Positions 53,838-62,546 are shown, numbered from the stretch's first letter. The stretch is DNA of 64,000 nucleotides from Chryseobacterium sp. MYb7 (GCF_002979455.1 NZ_PCOU01000010.1:62001-126000), one strand, 5' to 3'. Made by a program: numbers and translations. Notes: generated by a model from the letters alone, not told the origin.

Positions 53838-54668
53838 ATGTTTTCTTTTGCATCATATCCTTACCCCAAATCCGAATCTTTCAAAGAAATTTTCGTTTCT
53901 TCACTGGGAGCAGGAATTGCTGTCTATTTGTTTCTGATTATTTTCCAGCCCTTTGGTACGGAAAGCTTTCACCATCCCTATAAGTTTTTATTACTTTTCC
54001 CCTATTGCATTATTTTTGGAACTGCATTTTTCATTGCTAATCTTATAACTTCCCGTTTTAGCAACTGGAATATTGGTGCAGAACTTTTAAAAATAATTTT
54101 CATCTTATTTCTCGGCTCTGTTCTATCCTACTTTTACAATTCGTTATTCTTAAGCCATGTAGAACTTGATCTGGGCAATTATTTTTATATGTTCCTGTAT
54201 TCTTTGGCAGTCGGAATTCCCATTTCAATCATTTATATTTTATCGCGGTACATCTATTTAAAAAACATTCGTGAAAAGAAAGCCCACGATATTTCTCAAC
54301 ATCTTCCCGTTTTGGATCCTGAACAACAACAAAATTTGTTAAAAATATCAGCTCAGAATACAGAACTTAGCATCAATGAAAAGGATTTTCTTTGCGTTCA
54401 GTCCATGGAAAACTACTGTACGTTTTACTTTTTAGAGAATAACAGCTTAAAAAAAACAGTAATCAGAATAAGCTTTTCCAATGCTTTACAACAAATCGAA
54501 ACTGATTCTGTCAAAAAATGCCACCGTTCTTATATAGTTAATCTTAGAAGGGTAAAAAATCTCAAAGGAAATGCTCAGGACTATAAATTAATTCTTCCGG
54601 AAATAGACTTTGAAATTCCGGTTTCAAGAAGTTTTATTCCTTCCATTATTCCTCAATTGCAACAGTAG
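53838..54668 (+). CDS. Membrane-bound LytTR transcription regulator
   Basis: 276 residues: four membrane helices (about 23-150, for example LGAGIAVYLFLIIFQPFG and LGNYFYMFLYSLAVGIPISI), then a C-terminal LytTR DNA-binding domain (about 178-274) with KDFLCVQSMENYCTFYFLEN, CHRSYIVNLRRVKNLKG and FEIPVSRSFIPSI. There is no receiver domain, so it is a one-component membrane regulator. The spacer after it holds a two-copy direct repeat in front of a CPBP protease gene, a probable target. Confidence 0.85.
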   Translation: MFSFASYPYPKSESFKEIFVSSLGAGIAVYLFLIIFQPFGTESFHHPYKFLLLFPYCIIFGTAFFIANLITSRFSNWNIGAELLKIIFILFLGSVLSYFYNSLFLSHVELDLGNYFYMFLYSLAVGIPISIIYILSRYIYLKNIREKKAHDISQHLPVLDPEQQQNLLKISAQNTELSINEKDFLCVQSMENYCTFYFLENNSLKKTVIRISFSNALQQIETDSVKKCHRSYIVNLRRVKNLKGNAQDYKLILPEIDFEIPVSRSFIPSIIPQLQQ

Positions 54669-54678
54669 TATTCTTCAT

Positions 54679-54713
54679 TTTGTCATTCGTCACTATTCTT
54701 TGTCATTCATCAC
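54679..54713 (+). promoter_or_regulatory. Tandem direct repeat before the CPBP gene
   Basis: TTTGTCATTCGTCAC (54679-54693) and TTTGTCATTCATCAC (54699-54713), one mismatch, 20 bp apart. LytTR proteins bind direct repeats about two helical turns apart, and the gene just upstream encodes one. Distance to the CPBP ATG is 54 nt. Confidence 0.6.
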
Positions 54714-54767
54714 ATTAAGTTGAAAACATAGATTTAAAGCCACATTTTTGCTCAAAATTTAACAGAC

Positions 54768-55559
54768 ATGAGTAAAAACATCCGCTCCTTTTCAATCTTT
54801 ATTCTAGGTTTTACGACTTACTATTTCTTCGATTTTTTCTTTTTTAAAACCATACAGACTTTCTCAAAAGATTTATTTCACAGCAAAGCCATAGCTCACG
54901 TTATTGCTTATTCAGTAACTTTAATTCCATTAATGGCTACATTAAAAATTCTGTTACCCAAAAGAAGCATTTCAGAGTTGCTTTCATTAAATAAGTCCAT
55001 TATCAAAGGATTCACTTTGGCACTTATAGGAACTCTGTCTATGCTTATCGGATACATGATCCATTTTACAGCAATCAGTAAAATAAATTTTGAAACACTA
55101 TTTATTAATACCCTTTCATCAGCATTTTTTGAAGAGATTATTTTCAGAGCTTTTCTTATCGGAATACTATACAGGTTTACCAGGCATGGTTTTTTATCCT
55201 CGGTCTTATTAGGCTCTTTACTCTTTGCACAGGTTCATTTATATCAAAGTCAGAATATAACGGAGCTTATTGAGATATTTACCATTACGTTTTTAGGATC
55301 AGTATTCTTTTCCTGGGTATATTTTGAATCTGAATATAACTTATGGACTGCCATCTTCCTTCATTTCTTTATGAATTTGTACTGGGAAATCTTTAATGTA
55401 TCAGAAAATGTTTCCGGAAACCTCTATGGAAATCTGTATAAACTGATCTCAATTGCAGTCTTGATAGTAGTTATCATCTATTTTAAAAGAAAAAATAAAA
55501 TCCCGTTTGAAGTAACGTGGAAAAGCCTTTTTATCAAAACCAGAGAAGTTCAATCATAA
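54768..55559 (+). CDS. CPBP-family intramembrane protease
   Basis: 263 residues with about seven or eight membrane helices. The family motifs are complete: EExxxR (Glu122, Glu123, Arg127 in FEEIIFRAF), FxxxH (Phe153, His157 in LFAQVHLY) and HxxxN (His199, Asn203). Bacterial CPBP proteins include bacteriocin-immunity and maturation proteins; the substrate here is unknown. It is paired with a membrane LytTR regulator and preceded by its probable operator. Confidence 0.88.
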   Translation: MSKNIRSFSIFILGFTTYYFFDFFFFKTIQTFSKDLFHSKAIAHVIAYSVTLIPLMATLKILLPKRSISELLSLNKSIIKGFTLALIGTLSMLIGYMIHFTAISKINFETLFINTLSSAFFEEIIFRAFLIGILYRFTRHGFLSSVLLGSLLFAQVHLYQSQNITELIEIFTITFLGSVFFSWVYFESEYNLWTAIFLHFFMNLYWEIFNVSENVSGNLYGNLYKLISIAVLIVVIIYFKRKNKIPFEVTWKSLFIKTREVQS

Positions 55560-55567
55560 ATTTTGCA

Positions 55568-55575
55568 TAATTTTG
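55568..55575 (+). promoter_or_regulatory. -7 element of the methyltransferase gene, possibly leaderless
   Basis: TAATTTTG ends four bases before ATG 55580, just as at rmuC (52309-52316). No -33 TTTG. Confidence 0.35.
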
Positions 55576-55579
55576 CAGC

Positions 55580-56347
55580 ATGTTGATAGAAAGTTTTCAA
55601 AACGATAAAATAAAAAACGTCACTAAGCTCCTTACTGACAACAGATTCCGTAAAAAATCAAAAGTTTTTGTAGTAGAAGGCCAGCAGGAAAATGAAAGAG
55701 CTATGCAGTATGATTTTGAACCGCTGGAGTTCTTTATCTGTGAAAATATCTTTAAAGGAACTCTTCCTGATGGAAAAATACATTATGTAAGTGATAAAAT
55801 ATATGAAAAAATAGCTTACAGAGGAAGCTCCGAGGGAATTATCGGGGTATACCATGCTAAAGAAGCTTTACTTTCGTCATTTATTCCTAAAGAAGATTCT
55901 ACGATAATTATTGTGGAAGGTGTTGAAAAACCAGGAAATCTTGGAGCTATTTTAAGAAGCTGTGAAGCTTTTGGAGTAGATGCACTGATTGTAGCTGACG
56001 GAAAAACCGATTTTTATAACCCAAATGTAATCAGATCCAGTGTAGGATGTCTTTTTGGGATGGAAGTATACCAGGCTGAAAACGAGGAAACATTGGAATT
56101 TCTACAAAAGAATAATTTCAATATCTACACTACTCTTATGGATGAAAGCGCTGAAGATCTTTATAAGCGGGATTTCAAACAGCGTTCTGCTGTATTATTC
56201 GGTACGGAACATTCCGGATTGAGTGATTTCTGGATTGGAAAAGGAAAAAACACCCTTATTCCTATGGCCGGTAGTATTGATTCTTTAAACCTGAGCAATG
56301 CAGTAGCGATTACCTGCTATGAATCTTTGAAACAGAAGAAAGGGTAA
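55580..56347 (+). CDS. SpoU/TrmH-family RNA 2'-O-methyltransferase
   Basis: 255 residues. An N-terminal substrate-binding domain (about 1-95, with FVVEGQQENERAMQYDFEPL) precedes the SPOUT fold: motif 1 VEGVEKPGNLGAILRSCEAF, motif 2 VLFGTEHSGLSDFW and motif 3 IPMAGSIDSLNLSNAVAITC. It methylates a ribose in rRNA or tRNA using SAM; which one is not clear. Confidence 0.9.
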   Translation: MLIESFQNDKIKNVTKLLTDNRFRKKSKVFVVEGQQENERAMQYDFEPLEFFICENIFKGTLPDGKIHYVSDKIYEKIAYRGSSEGIIGVYHAKEALLSSFIPKEDSTIIIVEGVEKPGNLGAILRSCEAFGVDALIVADGKTDFYNPNVIRSSVGCLFGMEVYQAENEETLEFLQKNNFNIYTTLMDESAEDLYKRDFKQRSAVLFGTEHSGLSDFWIGKGKNTLIPMAGSIDSLNLSNAVAITCYESLKQKKG

Positions 56348-56379
56348 ATATTATTTGAGTATTATTTCTAATATGAAAT

Positions 56380-56403
56380 TGCTTCGCCTTCGGCTCGCAA
56401 TGA
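56380..56403. repeat. Compact REP-like palindrome
   Basis: ATTGCTTCGCCTTCGGCTCG followed by CAAT: nested arms ATTGC/GCAAT and GCC/GGC. Such a sequence looks like a dispersed palindromic unit, but only one copy is in the window. Confidence 0.35.
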
Positions 56404-56416
56404 TTAAGCATAAAAA

Positions 56417-56447
56417 AACCGTTTCACTGGGTGAAACGGTTCTTTTA
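56417..56447. terminator. Bidirectional terminator
   Basis: AACCGTTTCAC-TGG-GTGAAACGGTT with A and T runs on either side, between convergent genes. Confidence 0.85.
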
Positions 56448-56467
56448 TTGTTAAGCTTATGCTAGAA

Positions 56468-56788
56468 TTATTTCTTAGCAGCGTCTTTTGCAGCATCTTT
56501 AGCAGCGTCAGCAGCACCTTTAGCAGCATCAGCAGCTCCTTTAGCAGCATCTTTAGCAACTTCAGCACCAGCAGCAGTAGTAGCAGCAGCAGCATCTTTA
56601 GTAGCTTCTACAGCAGTAGTTGCAGCAGAATCAACAACTTTAGCAGCAGAATCAGTAACAACAGCAGCAGAATCAGCTACAGTAGCAGCAGCAGAATCAG
56701 TTGTACCTTCAGTAGCAGTAGCTTCAGTTTTTTTACAAGCAACTAGAGAGATTGCAGCGATAGCAGCTACGAATAATGACTTTTTCAT
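56468..56788 (-). CDS. Ala/Lys-rich repeat lipoprotein
   Basis: 106 residues. Signal peptide MKKSLFVAAIAAISLVAC with likely lipidated Cys18, then an almost pure Ala/Thr/Asp/Lys/Val sequence: DSAA-type units first and AADAAKG / AAKDAAK units at the end. It should form long amphipathic helices, similar in look to LEA-like or Lpp-like helical proteins. A TACCTTTG -7 element lies upstream (56858-56865). Possible roles are stress protection or an envelope spacer; the function is not known. Confidence 0.75.
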   Translation of the reverse strand: MKKSLFVAAIAAISLVACKKTEATATEGTTDSAAATVADSAAVVTDSAAKVVDSAATTAVEATKDAAAATTAAGAEVAKDAAKGAADAAKGAADAAKDAAKDAAKK

Positions 56789-56880
56789 AATAAATTAAAT
56801 TTAATTTTGTTAATATTGTTTTATAAAATTTTCTTCTGTTCTGTTATTTGAACAAGACAAAGGTAGAGCAGTTAGAAAGT

Positions 56881-56929
56881 TTGTTTATGAAAAATAATTG
56901 TAATACCTTTGTAAAATAGTTTTACAAAA
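56881..56929 (+). promoter_or_regulatory. Promoter with overlapping inverted repeat
   Basis: TTTG (56881-56884), 20 nt, TACCTTTG (56905-56912). A perfect 9-bp inverted repeat with a 3-base spacer, TTTGTAAAA-TAG-TTTTACAAA (56909-56929), covers the end of the -7 element and the likely transcription start, a good place for a repressor. Confidence 0.55.
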
Positions 56930-56971
56930 CAATATAGCTGATAATCAACAATTTAATTATTTTTTGAAAAA

Positions 56972-58153
56972 TTGACAGATTTAGATCTATTACACTTTGA
57001 GCAGCTAAAAAAGGATGTTCAGGGTCAATACTTAAAAGAATATACCCCTTCGCAGGATGACATATCCAAATGGAAGGGTATAGATATTATATATTTTCAG
57101 GAAGACCTTCGAAAAAAAGCGAAAGGGAACATCAGTGAGAAGTCATTTTATACCTATTTCAAAAATTCACCAGTCACTAAACTGCCAAGAATAGACATGC
57201 TCAATTTATTGAGTATTTATGCAGGTTACGACTCCTGGTATGAATTCAAAAAACAGCATCTTTTTGCCGGTGAATTGCTTCTGGAAAATGAGAATCTTGA
57301 AGAGGAAGAAATCGATGAAATTGAAAAAACAGTTTCTGAAGCTCCAGAACTTCCAAAAACTGAAATTCAGCCTAAAAAAATCGAAATTACACCACAGGAA
57401 AATACTGATTTACAAAAATCAACTACTGAAAACCAGAACATTACACAAAACAAAACAATAACAAATGAAATTGAAATTTCATCTGTTCCACCCAAGAAAA
57501 ATTTCTTCAAAAAGAACGCTTGGGCATTGGTTACTTCCGTTTTGATTACGATTACCGGTCTTTTAGGATTTAAAGATGTACTTTTTTCAAAAACTTATAA
57601 ATATTGTTTCATTGATAAGGACAGAGGAGTTTCCGTAATCAACACTTTAGAAATAATGGTGGTGAAAGAAAATGAATCTCCATTGATGTATAAAATAAAG
57701 CCGGGTGAGTGTTTTTATTATTCTACCAAGGATAAAAATTTAAAAATGCGCATCAGTGCTCCTTTTTATGAACCTCTGGAAGTTAACAGAAATCTTGAAA
57801 ATGCTCCTGAAGAGGAAAAAATAGAACTAAAGCCAGACGATTATAAGATGGCTGCGTATTATTTCTCCATAAAAGATATCAAAGGAGGAAATCCGGATGA
57901 GCAGGTTGCCCTTATTAAGCAAAAAAGAAATCAGCTGGAGAACCTGATCAGCAGCAATGCTGTCATCTACCAAGTGTATGATAATGACACCTATGGCATT
58001 GAAAGGCTGGATAAACAGAAATATATCACTCTGGTAACCACTCCAACGACCTCTCTGAAAAACCTGAATGTAATAGAAATGAAAAAGGATAACAACGGTA
58101 AGATTGTATCAATCAAATTTAAAATTGCTACCACAGATGAAAAGAATAAATAA
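56972..58153 (+). CDS. Membrane-anchored HTH-like protein of unknown function
   Basis: 393 residues from a TTG start (56972); no ATG is available until about residue 60, and the preceding residues look conserved. The N-terminal domain (about 30-95: RKKAKGNISEKSFYTYFKNS, LPRIDMLNLLSIYAGYDSWY) resembles the helical, HTH-like head found on several Bacteroidota membrane proteins. A charged linker (100-175), one membrane helix (about 183-203) and an extracytoplasmic domain follow. It overlaps the next gene by 17 nt. RodZ-like topology, function unknown. Confidence 0.7.
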   Translation: MTDLDLLHFEQLKKDVQGQYLKEYTPSQDDISKWKGIDIIYFQEDLRKKAKGNISEKSFYTYFKNSPVTKLPRIDMLNLLSIYAGYDSWYEFKKQHLFAGELLLENENLEEEEIDEIEKTVSEAPELPKTEIQPKKIEITPQENTDLQKSTTENQNITQNKTITNEIEISSVPPKKNFFKKNAWALVTSVLITITGLLGFKDVLFSKTYKYCFIDKDRGVSVINTLEIMVVKENESPLMYKIKPGECFYYSTKDKNLKMRISAPFYEPLEVNRNLENAPEEEKIELKPDDYKMAAYYFSIKDIKGGNPDEQVALIKQKRNQLENLISSNAVIYQVYDNDTYGIERLDKQKYITLVTTPTTSLKNLNVIEMKKDNNGKIVSIKFKIATTDEKNK

Positions 58154-58718
58154 TCTTTTAATTTTCACCGTGCTTCTGACTTTATTTATTGCCTGTAATA
58201 ATAAAACCTCAGAGGTAAGCGACCTCGATAAACTACGAAACAGCAACAATGAAAAAAGCTATCCAGCAGTACAAATGGATAGTATGCAGGCGATAAATTC
58301 CATTACCAAACAAAAAGTACAGGAACTTTTGGATCTGTCAACTCTTTATCTTAGCGGAAACAGAAATACAGAAATAGATACCGTTATTTATTCTCAGATG
58401 GAAAGCTACTTCCATAAACCTGATTCTTTAACATTTAAGACATTACTGAAAGAACTTGACAGCATGAAAGCGAAAACAGCAAAGGTGAGCAACCTGAATG
58501 TTTATAAAGAGTTTTACAAAAAAGATACGCTGGACTATGCCAAGTTTAATGTAGAATACTTTGATAACAAAAATAAATCTCTGGGAAGCTTTGAAAAGAA
58601 TGCACAATATATCCTGCTTTCTACTTCCAAGCTCAAGAAAGAATTTAAATTTTACTTTTTAGATTTTTATTCCAAACCGCTTAAGAAAGACAGTACTTCT
58701 GTAGGAGTAACCAAATAG
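58137..58718 (+). CDS. Unknown lipoprotein
   Basis: 193 residues from ATG 58137; the frame is open upstream, but this start gives a proper signal peptide, MKRINNLLIFTVLLTLFIAC, with Cys20 as lipidation site. The mature part is helical and charged (ITKQKVQELLDLSTLYLSGN; SLTFKTLLKELDSMKAKTAK). It overlaps the membrane HTH-like gene by 17 nt, so the two are translationally coupled and probably interact in the periplasm. Its 3' end overlaps the convergent cyclo-ligase gene by 52 nt. Confidence 0.7.
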   Translation: MKRINNLLIFTVLLTLFIACNNKTSEVSDLDKLRNSNNEKSYPAVQMDSMQAINSITKQKVQELLDLSTLYLSGNRNTEIDTVIYSQMESYFHKPDSLTFKTLLKELDSMKAKTAKVSNLNVYKEFYKKDTLDYAKFNVEYFDNKNKSLGSFEKNAQYILLSTSKLKKEFKFYFLDFYSKPLKKDSTSVGVTK

Positions 58719-59245
58719 TCAAGGGGAATATCATTATCCCAGACATCATCCACATATTCATCGGGGTCAAAGTAATTGACTCCGATTTTTTTTGTCTCAA
58801 TGGATATATTTTGAAACAATCCATCATAAAATCCCTTGCCATATCCTACTCTATTCCCTTTTCTGTCACAATACAACAAAGGTGTAATCACACAATCAAA
58901 AGCACTTTCACCGGAATCTTCATTAGAAACTGGCTCTGAAATACCCCAGCTATTAGTTTCAAAAATAGTGTCTTTAAAAATTTCAATAGTAATAAGTTGA
59001 TCACCTACAATTTTAGGCACATAAACTCGGATATTCCGGGCTAAAAAATAGTCTATAAAGATTTGGGTATTAATTTCTTTTCTTGCCGGAATCGGGATGA
59101 AAACATGTACTTTTTTCAACTCTTCAGGTTTGAAATACTGAATGAAGTTTTCAAAAATTTTCTCAGATAACAAGAAAGCCTCATCAATAGACAAGGCTTT
59201 TCTTTTTTGGGTATATTTTTTTCTAAGCTCAGCTTTTAGCATCAT
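58667..59245 (-). CDS. 5-formyltetrahydrofolate cyclo-ligase
   Basis: 192 residues. Converts 5-formyl-THF to 5,10-methenyl-THF with ATP (one-carbon metabolism). LKAELRKKYTQKRKALSIDE at the N-terminus and the signature GNRVGYGKGFYDGLFQ near residue 140 are clear. Two adjacent ATGs (59245, 59242) both serve as a start. It lies 8 nt after trhO. Confidence 0.93.
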   Translation of the reverse strand: MMLKAELRKKYTQKRKALSIDEAFLLSEKIFENFIQYFKPEELKKVHVFIPIPARKEINTQIFIDYFLARNIRVYVPKIVGDQLITIEIFKDTIFETNSWGISEPVSNEDSGESAFDCVITPLLYCDRKGNRVGYGKGFYDGLFQNISIETKKIGVNYFDPDEYVDDVWDNDIPLDYLVTPTEVLSFLSGLE

Positions 59246-59253
59246 AATTAAGA

Positions 59254-60615
59254 TTATGCGTTTTGCACAATTCTATACAGTCTATCAGACAAACGAACTC
59301 TGAATGGAAGCTCGAAAGTAATTTGATCTCCTGGTCTTGCCGTTTCGCAAGGTCCTCCGTTCGCATAAATCTCAGTAATAGTAACTTCCTGCTCTCCTGT
59401 TGTAGGACCAGAAATTAATACTTTATCTCCTACTGAAAGATCTTTGTTTTCAATTAAAAACTGTGCTATTTTTGATTTTGAATAGTAATGTTCTGCTTTT
59501 CCAATCAATTCTTTTTTGACAGCAATTATTTGGCGGATATTTTTTGTTTCAGCTTTTGCTAAAGGTCTATCTGATAATTCTCCGGAGTTTTTAAATTTCA
59601 GAGCATCAGATTTTCCTTTTCTGAATACTTTATTTCCAACCTGAAGTCCTTTTCTTAGCTTCACCTGCTCATCCCAGGGTAAATGAATGGTATCCAGACA
59701 TTCTGTAGAACAACAGTTTTCCATTACAGCTTTACATTCATCACATTGGATAAATAATAAGTGACAGGCATCATTCGCACAGTTCGTATGGTTATCACAT
59801 GGTTTTCCGCATTGGTGACACTGTGAAATAATATCATCTGTAATTCTCTCCCCTAAACGGTGGTCAAATACAAAGTTTTTCCCAATAAACTTACTTTCTA
59901 TCCCTTCTTCTTTTATCTGACGCGTATATTCAATGATACCGCCTTCTAACTGATAAACATTTTTAAAGCCCTGATGTTTGAAATAAGCACTCGCTTTTTC
60001 ACAACGGATTCCTCCTGTACAGTACATCAACAGATTCTTATCTTCTTTAAAATCCTGCAGCTGTTCGTTGATAATTGGTAAACTTTCTCTGAAGTTTTCT
60101 ACATCCGGAGTAATGGCTCCCTCAAAATGACCTACTTCACTTTCGTAGTGATTTCTAAAGTCTACTACAATCGTATTAGGATCTTCGAGTAAATTATTGA
60201 ATTCCTGAGCTTTTAAGTGAATTCCTTTATTGGTAACATCAAAAGTTTCGTCATTCAAACCATCAGCAACGATTTTGTTTCTGACTTTTATGGTTAATTT
60301 TAAAAAAGAGTAATTGTCCTGATCTACCGCTACGTTCAAACGGATTCCCTTCATGAAGTCATAAGCTTCCAGCGTACCACGAAAAGCCTCAAACTGATCC
60401 GCAGGAACACTCATCTGAGCATTGATTCCTTCAGTTGCTACATAAATACGACCAAGCGCATCAAGTGCATTCCAGGCTATAAATAATTCGTCGCGAAATT
60501 TTTTGGGGTCTTCGATTTTGGCATACGCATAGAAAGACAAAGTAAGACGGTCTTTACCGGCTTCATCAATAAGTTGAGCTCTTTCTTCTGCGCTTAAGGT
60601 GTTATACAGTTGCAT
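59254..60615 (-). CDS. trhO: tRNA uridine(34) hydroxylase, rhodanese-like (TrhO)
   Basis: 453 residues, longer than the about 350 of E. coli TrhO. An N-terminal acylphosphatase-like domain (about 20-115), a rhodanese domain with active-site Cys in MYCTGGIRCEKASAYFKHQG (about 200-219), and a C-terminal region with Cys/His clusters (CHQCGKPCDNHTNCANDACH; CDECKAVMENCCSTECLD) that may bind zinc, then about 120 further residues. The family hydroxylates U34 of certain tRNAs using oxygen. A -7 element TATCTTTG lies upstream (60650-60657). Confidence 0.9.
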   Translation of the reverse strand: MQLYNTLSAEERAQLIDEAGKDRLTLSFYAYAKIEDPKKFRDELFIAWNALDALGRIYVATEGINAQMSVPADQFEAFRGTLEAYDFMKGIRLNVAVDQDNYSFLKLTIKVRNKIVADGLNDETFDVTNKGIHLKAQEFNNLLEDPNTIVVDFRNHYESEVGHFEGAITPDVENFRESLPIINEQLQDFKEDKNLLMYCTGGIRCEKASAYFKHQGFKNVYQLEGGIIEYTRQIKEEGIESKFIGKNFVFDHRLGERITDDIISQCHQCGKPCDNHTNCANDACHLLFIQCDECKAVMENCCSTECLDTIHLPWDEQVKLRKGLQVGNKVFRKGKSDALKFKNSGELSDRPLAKAETKNIRQIIAVKKELIGKAEHYYSKSKIAQFLIENKDLSVGDKVLISGPTTGEQEVTITEIYANGGPCETARPGDQITFELPFRVRLSDRLYRIVQNA

Positions 60616-60977
60616 GCTATAAACGTTTTAAGTGAGAATAAAATTTTTGCAAAGATAAGAATTTTTGAATTAAGTCTATTGATGGCACAAATCACGAGTT
60701 ACTAACAAACAACTGTCAGACGTAAATAATTTACATTAAAATGGTGAAAAATAAATGGTATCTTAGGGCTAATTATGCCATATTTTCTTTAATTTTTTTT
60801 TAATTTTTGTTAACTCTGACATTAACAATTATGACATAAGGTATAAAATGACATAATAGCCGTTAAATTTTAGTTAAAATTGAAACATAGCATACTAATT
60901 GCTTACTTATTTAACATTAAATTTGTTTACTCAAAAACATAATAAAGAAATTAATTAATAAACAAGAAAGATATACA
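60616..60977. other. Intergenic region with divergent promoters
   Basis: 362 bases. Minus-strand TATCTTTG (60650-60657) can serve trhO; plus-strand TAAATTTG (60918-60925) can serve the DegP-like gene. In between, ATGACATAA occurs at 60831-60839 and 60848-60856, with a related TGACATTAA at 60817-60825; these could be regulator sites. No ORF or RNA gene seen. Confidence 0.45.
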
Positions 60978-62516
60978 ATGAAGAGTACTTTAAAAAAACT
61001 ATTACCATTTGCAGTAGTAGGAGTAGTCTCCGGAGCTACTACCGTTGGAGCTTTACAATATTTCGGACACAGCTCCAATAATGGAGATCAATCTTATTTC
61101 ACAACAGCTGCACCTAACACTTCATTCGCAGGAATGAATACGGGAGCTGTAGGTGATGATTTTGTAAAGGCAGCTAAAACAACAGTTCCGGCTGTAGTTA
61201 CCATTAAAAACTACCAAAGCAGAACAGCAAGCAGAGCTTCTGAGCAAGACTTGTTCGACTTTTTCTTCGGAGATCCTTTTGGAGGAGGAAGAGGCCAGGG
61301 ACAGCAGAGACAGAAGCAGCAGCAGGCTCCTGATAATATGCCATCGGGAATGGGTTCTGGTGTAATCATCTCTCCGGACGGTTACATTATTTCCAACAAC
61401 CACGTGGTAGCAGGTGCTAATAAGCTGGAAGTAGTATTAAGCAACAAGAAATCATATATCGCAACATTGATCGGTACCGACCCTAATACGGACATCTCTT
61501 TATTAAAGATTGAAGAAAAAGGTCTTCCTTATTTAAATTTCGCGAATTCTGACAATATTGATGTAGGCCAATGGGTACTTGCAGTAGGAAATCCACTTGG
61601 ATTAAACTCTACGGTTACAGCAGGTATTGTTTCTGCTAAAGGAAGAGGTATCGGAATCTTAAGCAGCCAAGGAAAAGCAGCAAACCCAATCGAAAGCTTT
61701 ATTCAAACGGATGCTGCGATCAACCCGGGTAACTCAGGAGGTGCTTTGGTGAATACAAATGGTGAGCTGATTGGTATCAACTCTGCGATTCAGTCTACTA
61801 CAGGATATTACCAGGGATACGGATTTGCCGTACCTTCCAACCTGGCAAGAAAAATTGTTGAGGATATCAAGAAATTCGGAATTGTACAGAGAGGATTCTT
61901 AGGAATTCAGTCACTAGACCTTTCTAATGATCAATTGGTAACTTCATACAACAAGCAATTCAAAACGAATCTGAAAGTAGGTTCCGGAGTTTATGTAACA
62001 GGATTTGGGGAAAACAGCGGTGCTGAAGATGCAGGTCTGAAAAAAGGAGATGTTGTTACTAAAATTGACAATTATGACATCACAGATTTTGCAGATCTTT
62101 CTATGTCTATCGGAAGTAAGCGTCCTGGCGATAAAGTACAGGTTACTTATTTAAGAAACGGTAAAGAAAGCACTACTTCTGTAACACTCAGAGACCAAAA
62201 AGGCGGAACGTCTACCAGAACGAAAGCTGATCTTAGTGTAACGGAAAAAATCGGGGCTGAATTTGATCCTCTTACAGATCGTTTCAAAACTGAATACGGG
62301 CTGAACAGTGGTGTAGTAGCTAAAAGCGTATCTGAGGGCAGCGAAATGGCTAAAATCGGAATCGTAGACAACTATATCATCATTGAAATAAATGGCAAGC
62401 CGGTAAATTCACAGAAAGATGTAGAAAAGATCCTTGAGAAATATCAGGGGAATGTACAGGTAAAATTCGTGGATGACTACGGAAGAATCTACACAAAAGG
62501 ATTCAAAATGCCTTAA
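60978..62516 (+). CDS. DegP/HtrA-type serine protease
   Basis: 512 residues; periplasmic protease/chaperone for misfolded envelope proteins. An N-terminal signal or anchor (about 8-28) and a Gly/Gln-rich linker precede a trypsin-like domain with the triad His (ISNNHVVAGANK), Asp (DPNTDISLLKIE) and Ser (INPGNSGGALVN). Two PDZ domains follow (about 320-415, with GSGVYVTGFGENSGAEDAGL, and about 425-512). Transcribed alone and ended by a strong terminator. Confidence 0.95.
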   Translation: MKSTLKKLLPFAVVGVVSGATTVGALQYFGHSSNNGDQSYFTTAAPNTSFAGMNTGAVGDDFVKAAKTTVPAVVTIKNYQSRTASRASEQDLFDFFFGDPFGGGRGQGQQRQKQQQAPDNMPSGMGSGVIISPDGYIISNNHVVAGANKLEVVLSNKKSYIATLIGTDPNTDISLLKIEEKGLPYLNFANSDNIDVGQWVLAVGNPLGLNSTVTAGIVSAKGRGIGILSSQGKAANPIESFIQTDAAINPGNSGGALVNTNGELIGINSAIQSTTGYYQGYGFAVPSNLARKIVEDIKKFGIVQRGFLGIQSLDLSNDQLVTSYNKQFKTNLKVGSGVYVTGFGENSGAEDAGLKKGDVVTKIDNYDITDFADLSMSIGSKRPGDKVQVTYLRNGKESTTSVTLRDQKGGTSTRTKADLSVTEKIGAEFDPLTDRFKTEYGLNSGVVAKSVSEGSEMAKIGIVDNYIIIEINGKPVNSQKDVEKILEKYQGNVQVKFVDDYGRIYTKGFKMP

Positions 62517-62546
62517 TCAGAAAACAAATAGTTTTTCATATCAACA

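Noticed and set aside
56459..56746. A serine-rich ORF on the plus strand
   Set aside because: It is the antisense reading of the GCA/GCT-rich alanine repeats of the lipoprotein gene at 56468-56788; composition bias keeps the frame open.
56901..56917. A 12-of-16 match to the palindrome of the module at 0-3 kb
   Set aside because: The agreement is mostly due to the TACCTTTG promoter element and the arms do not match; a different inverted repeat explains the site better.
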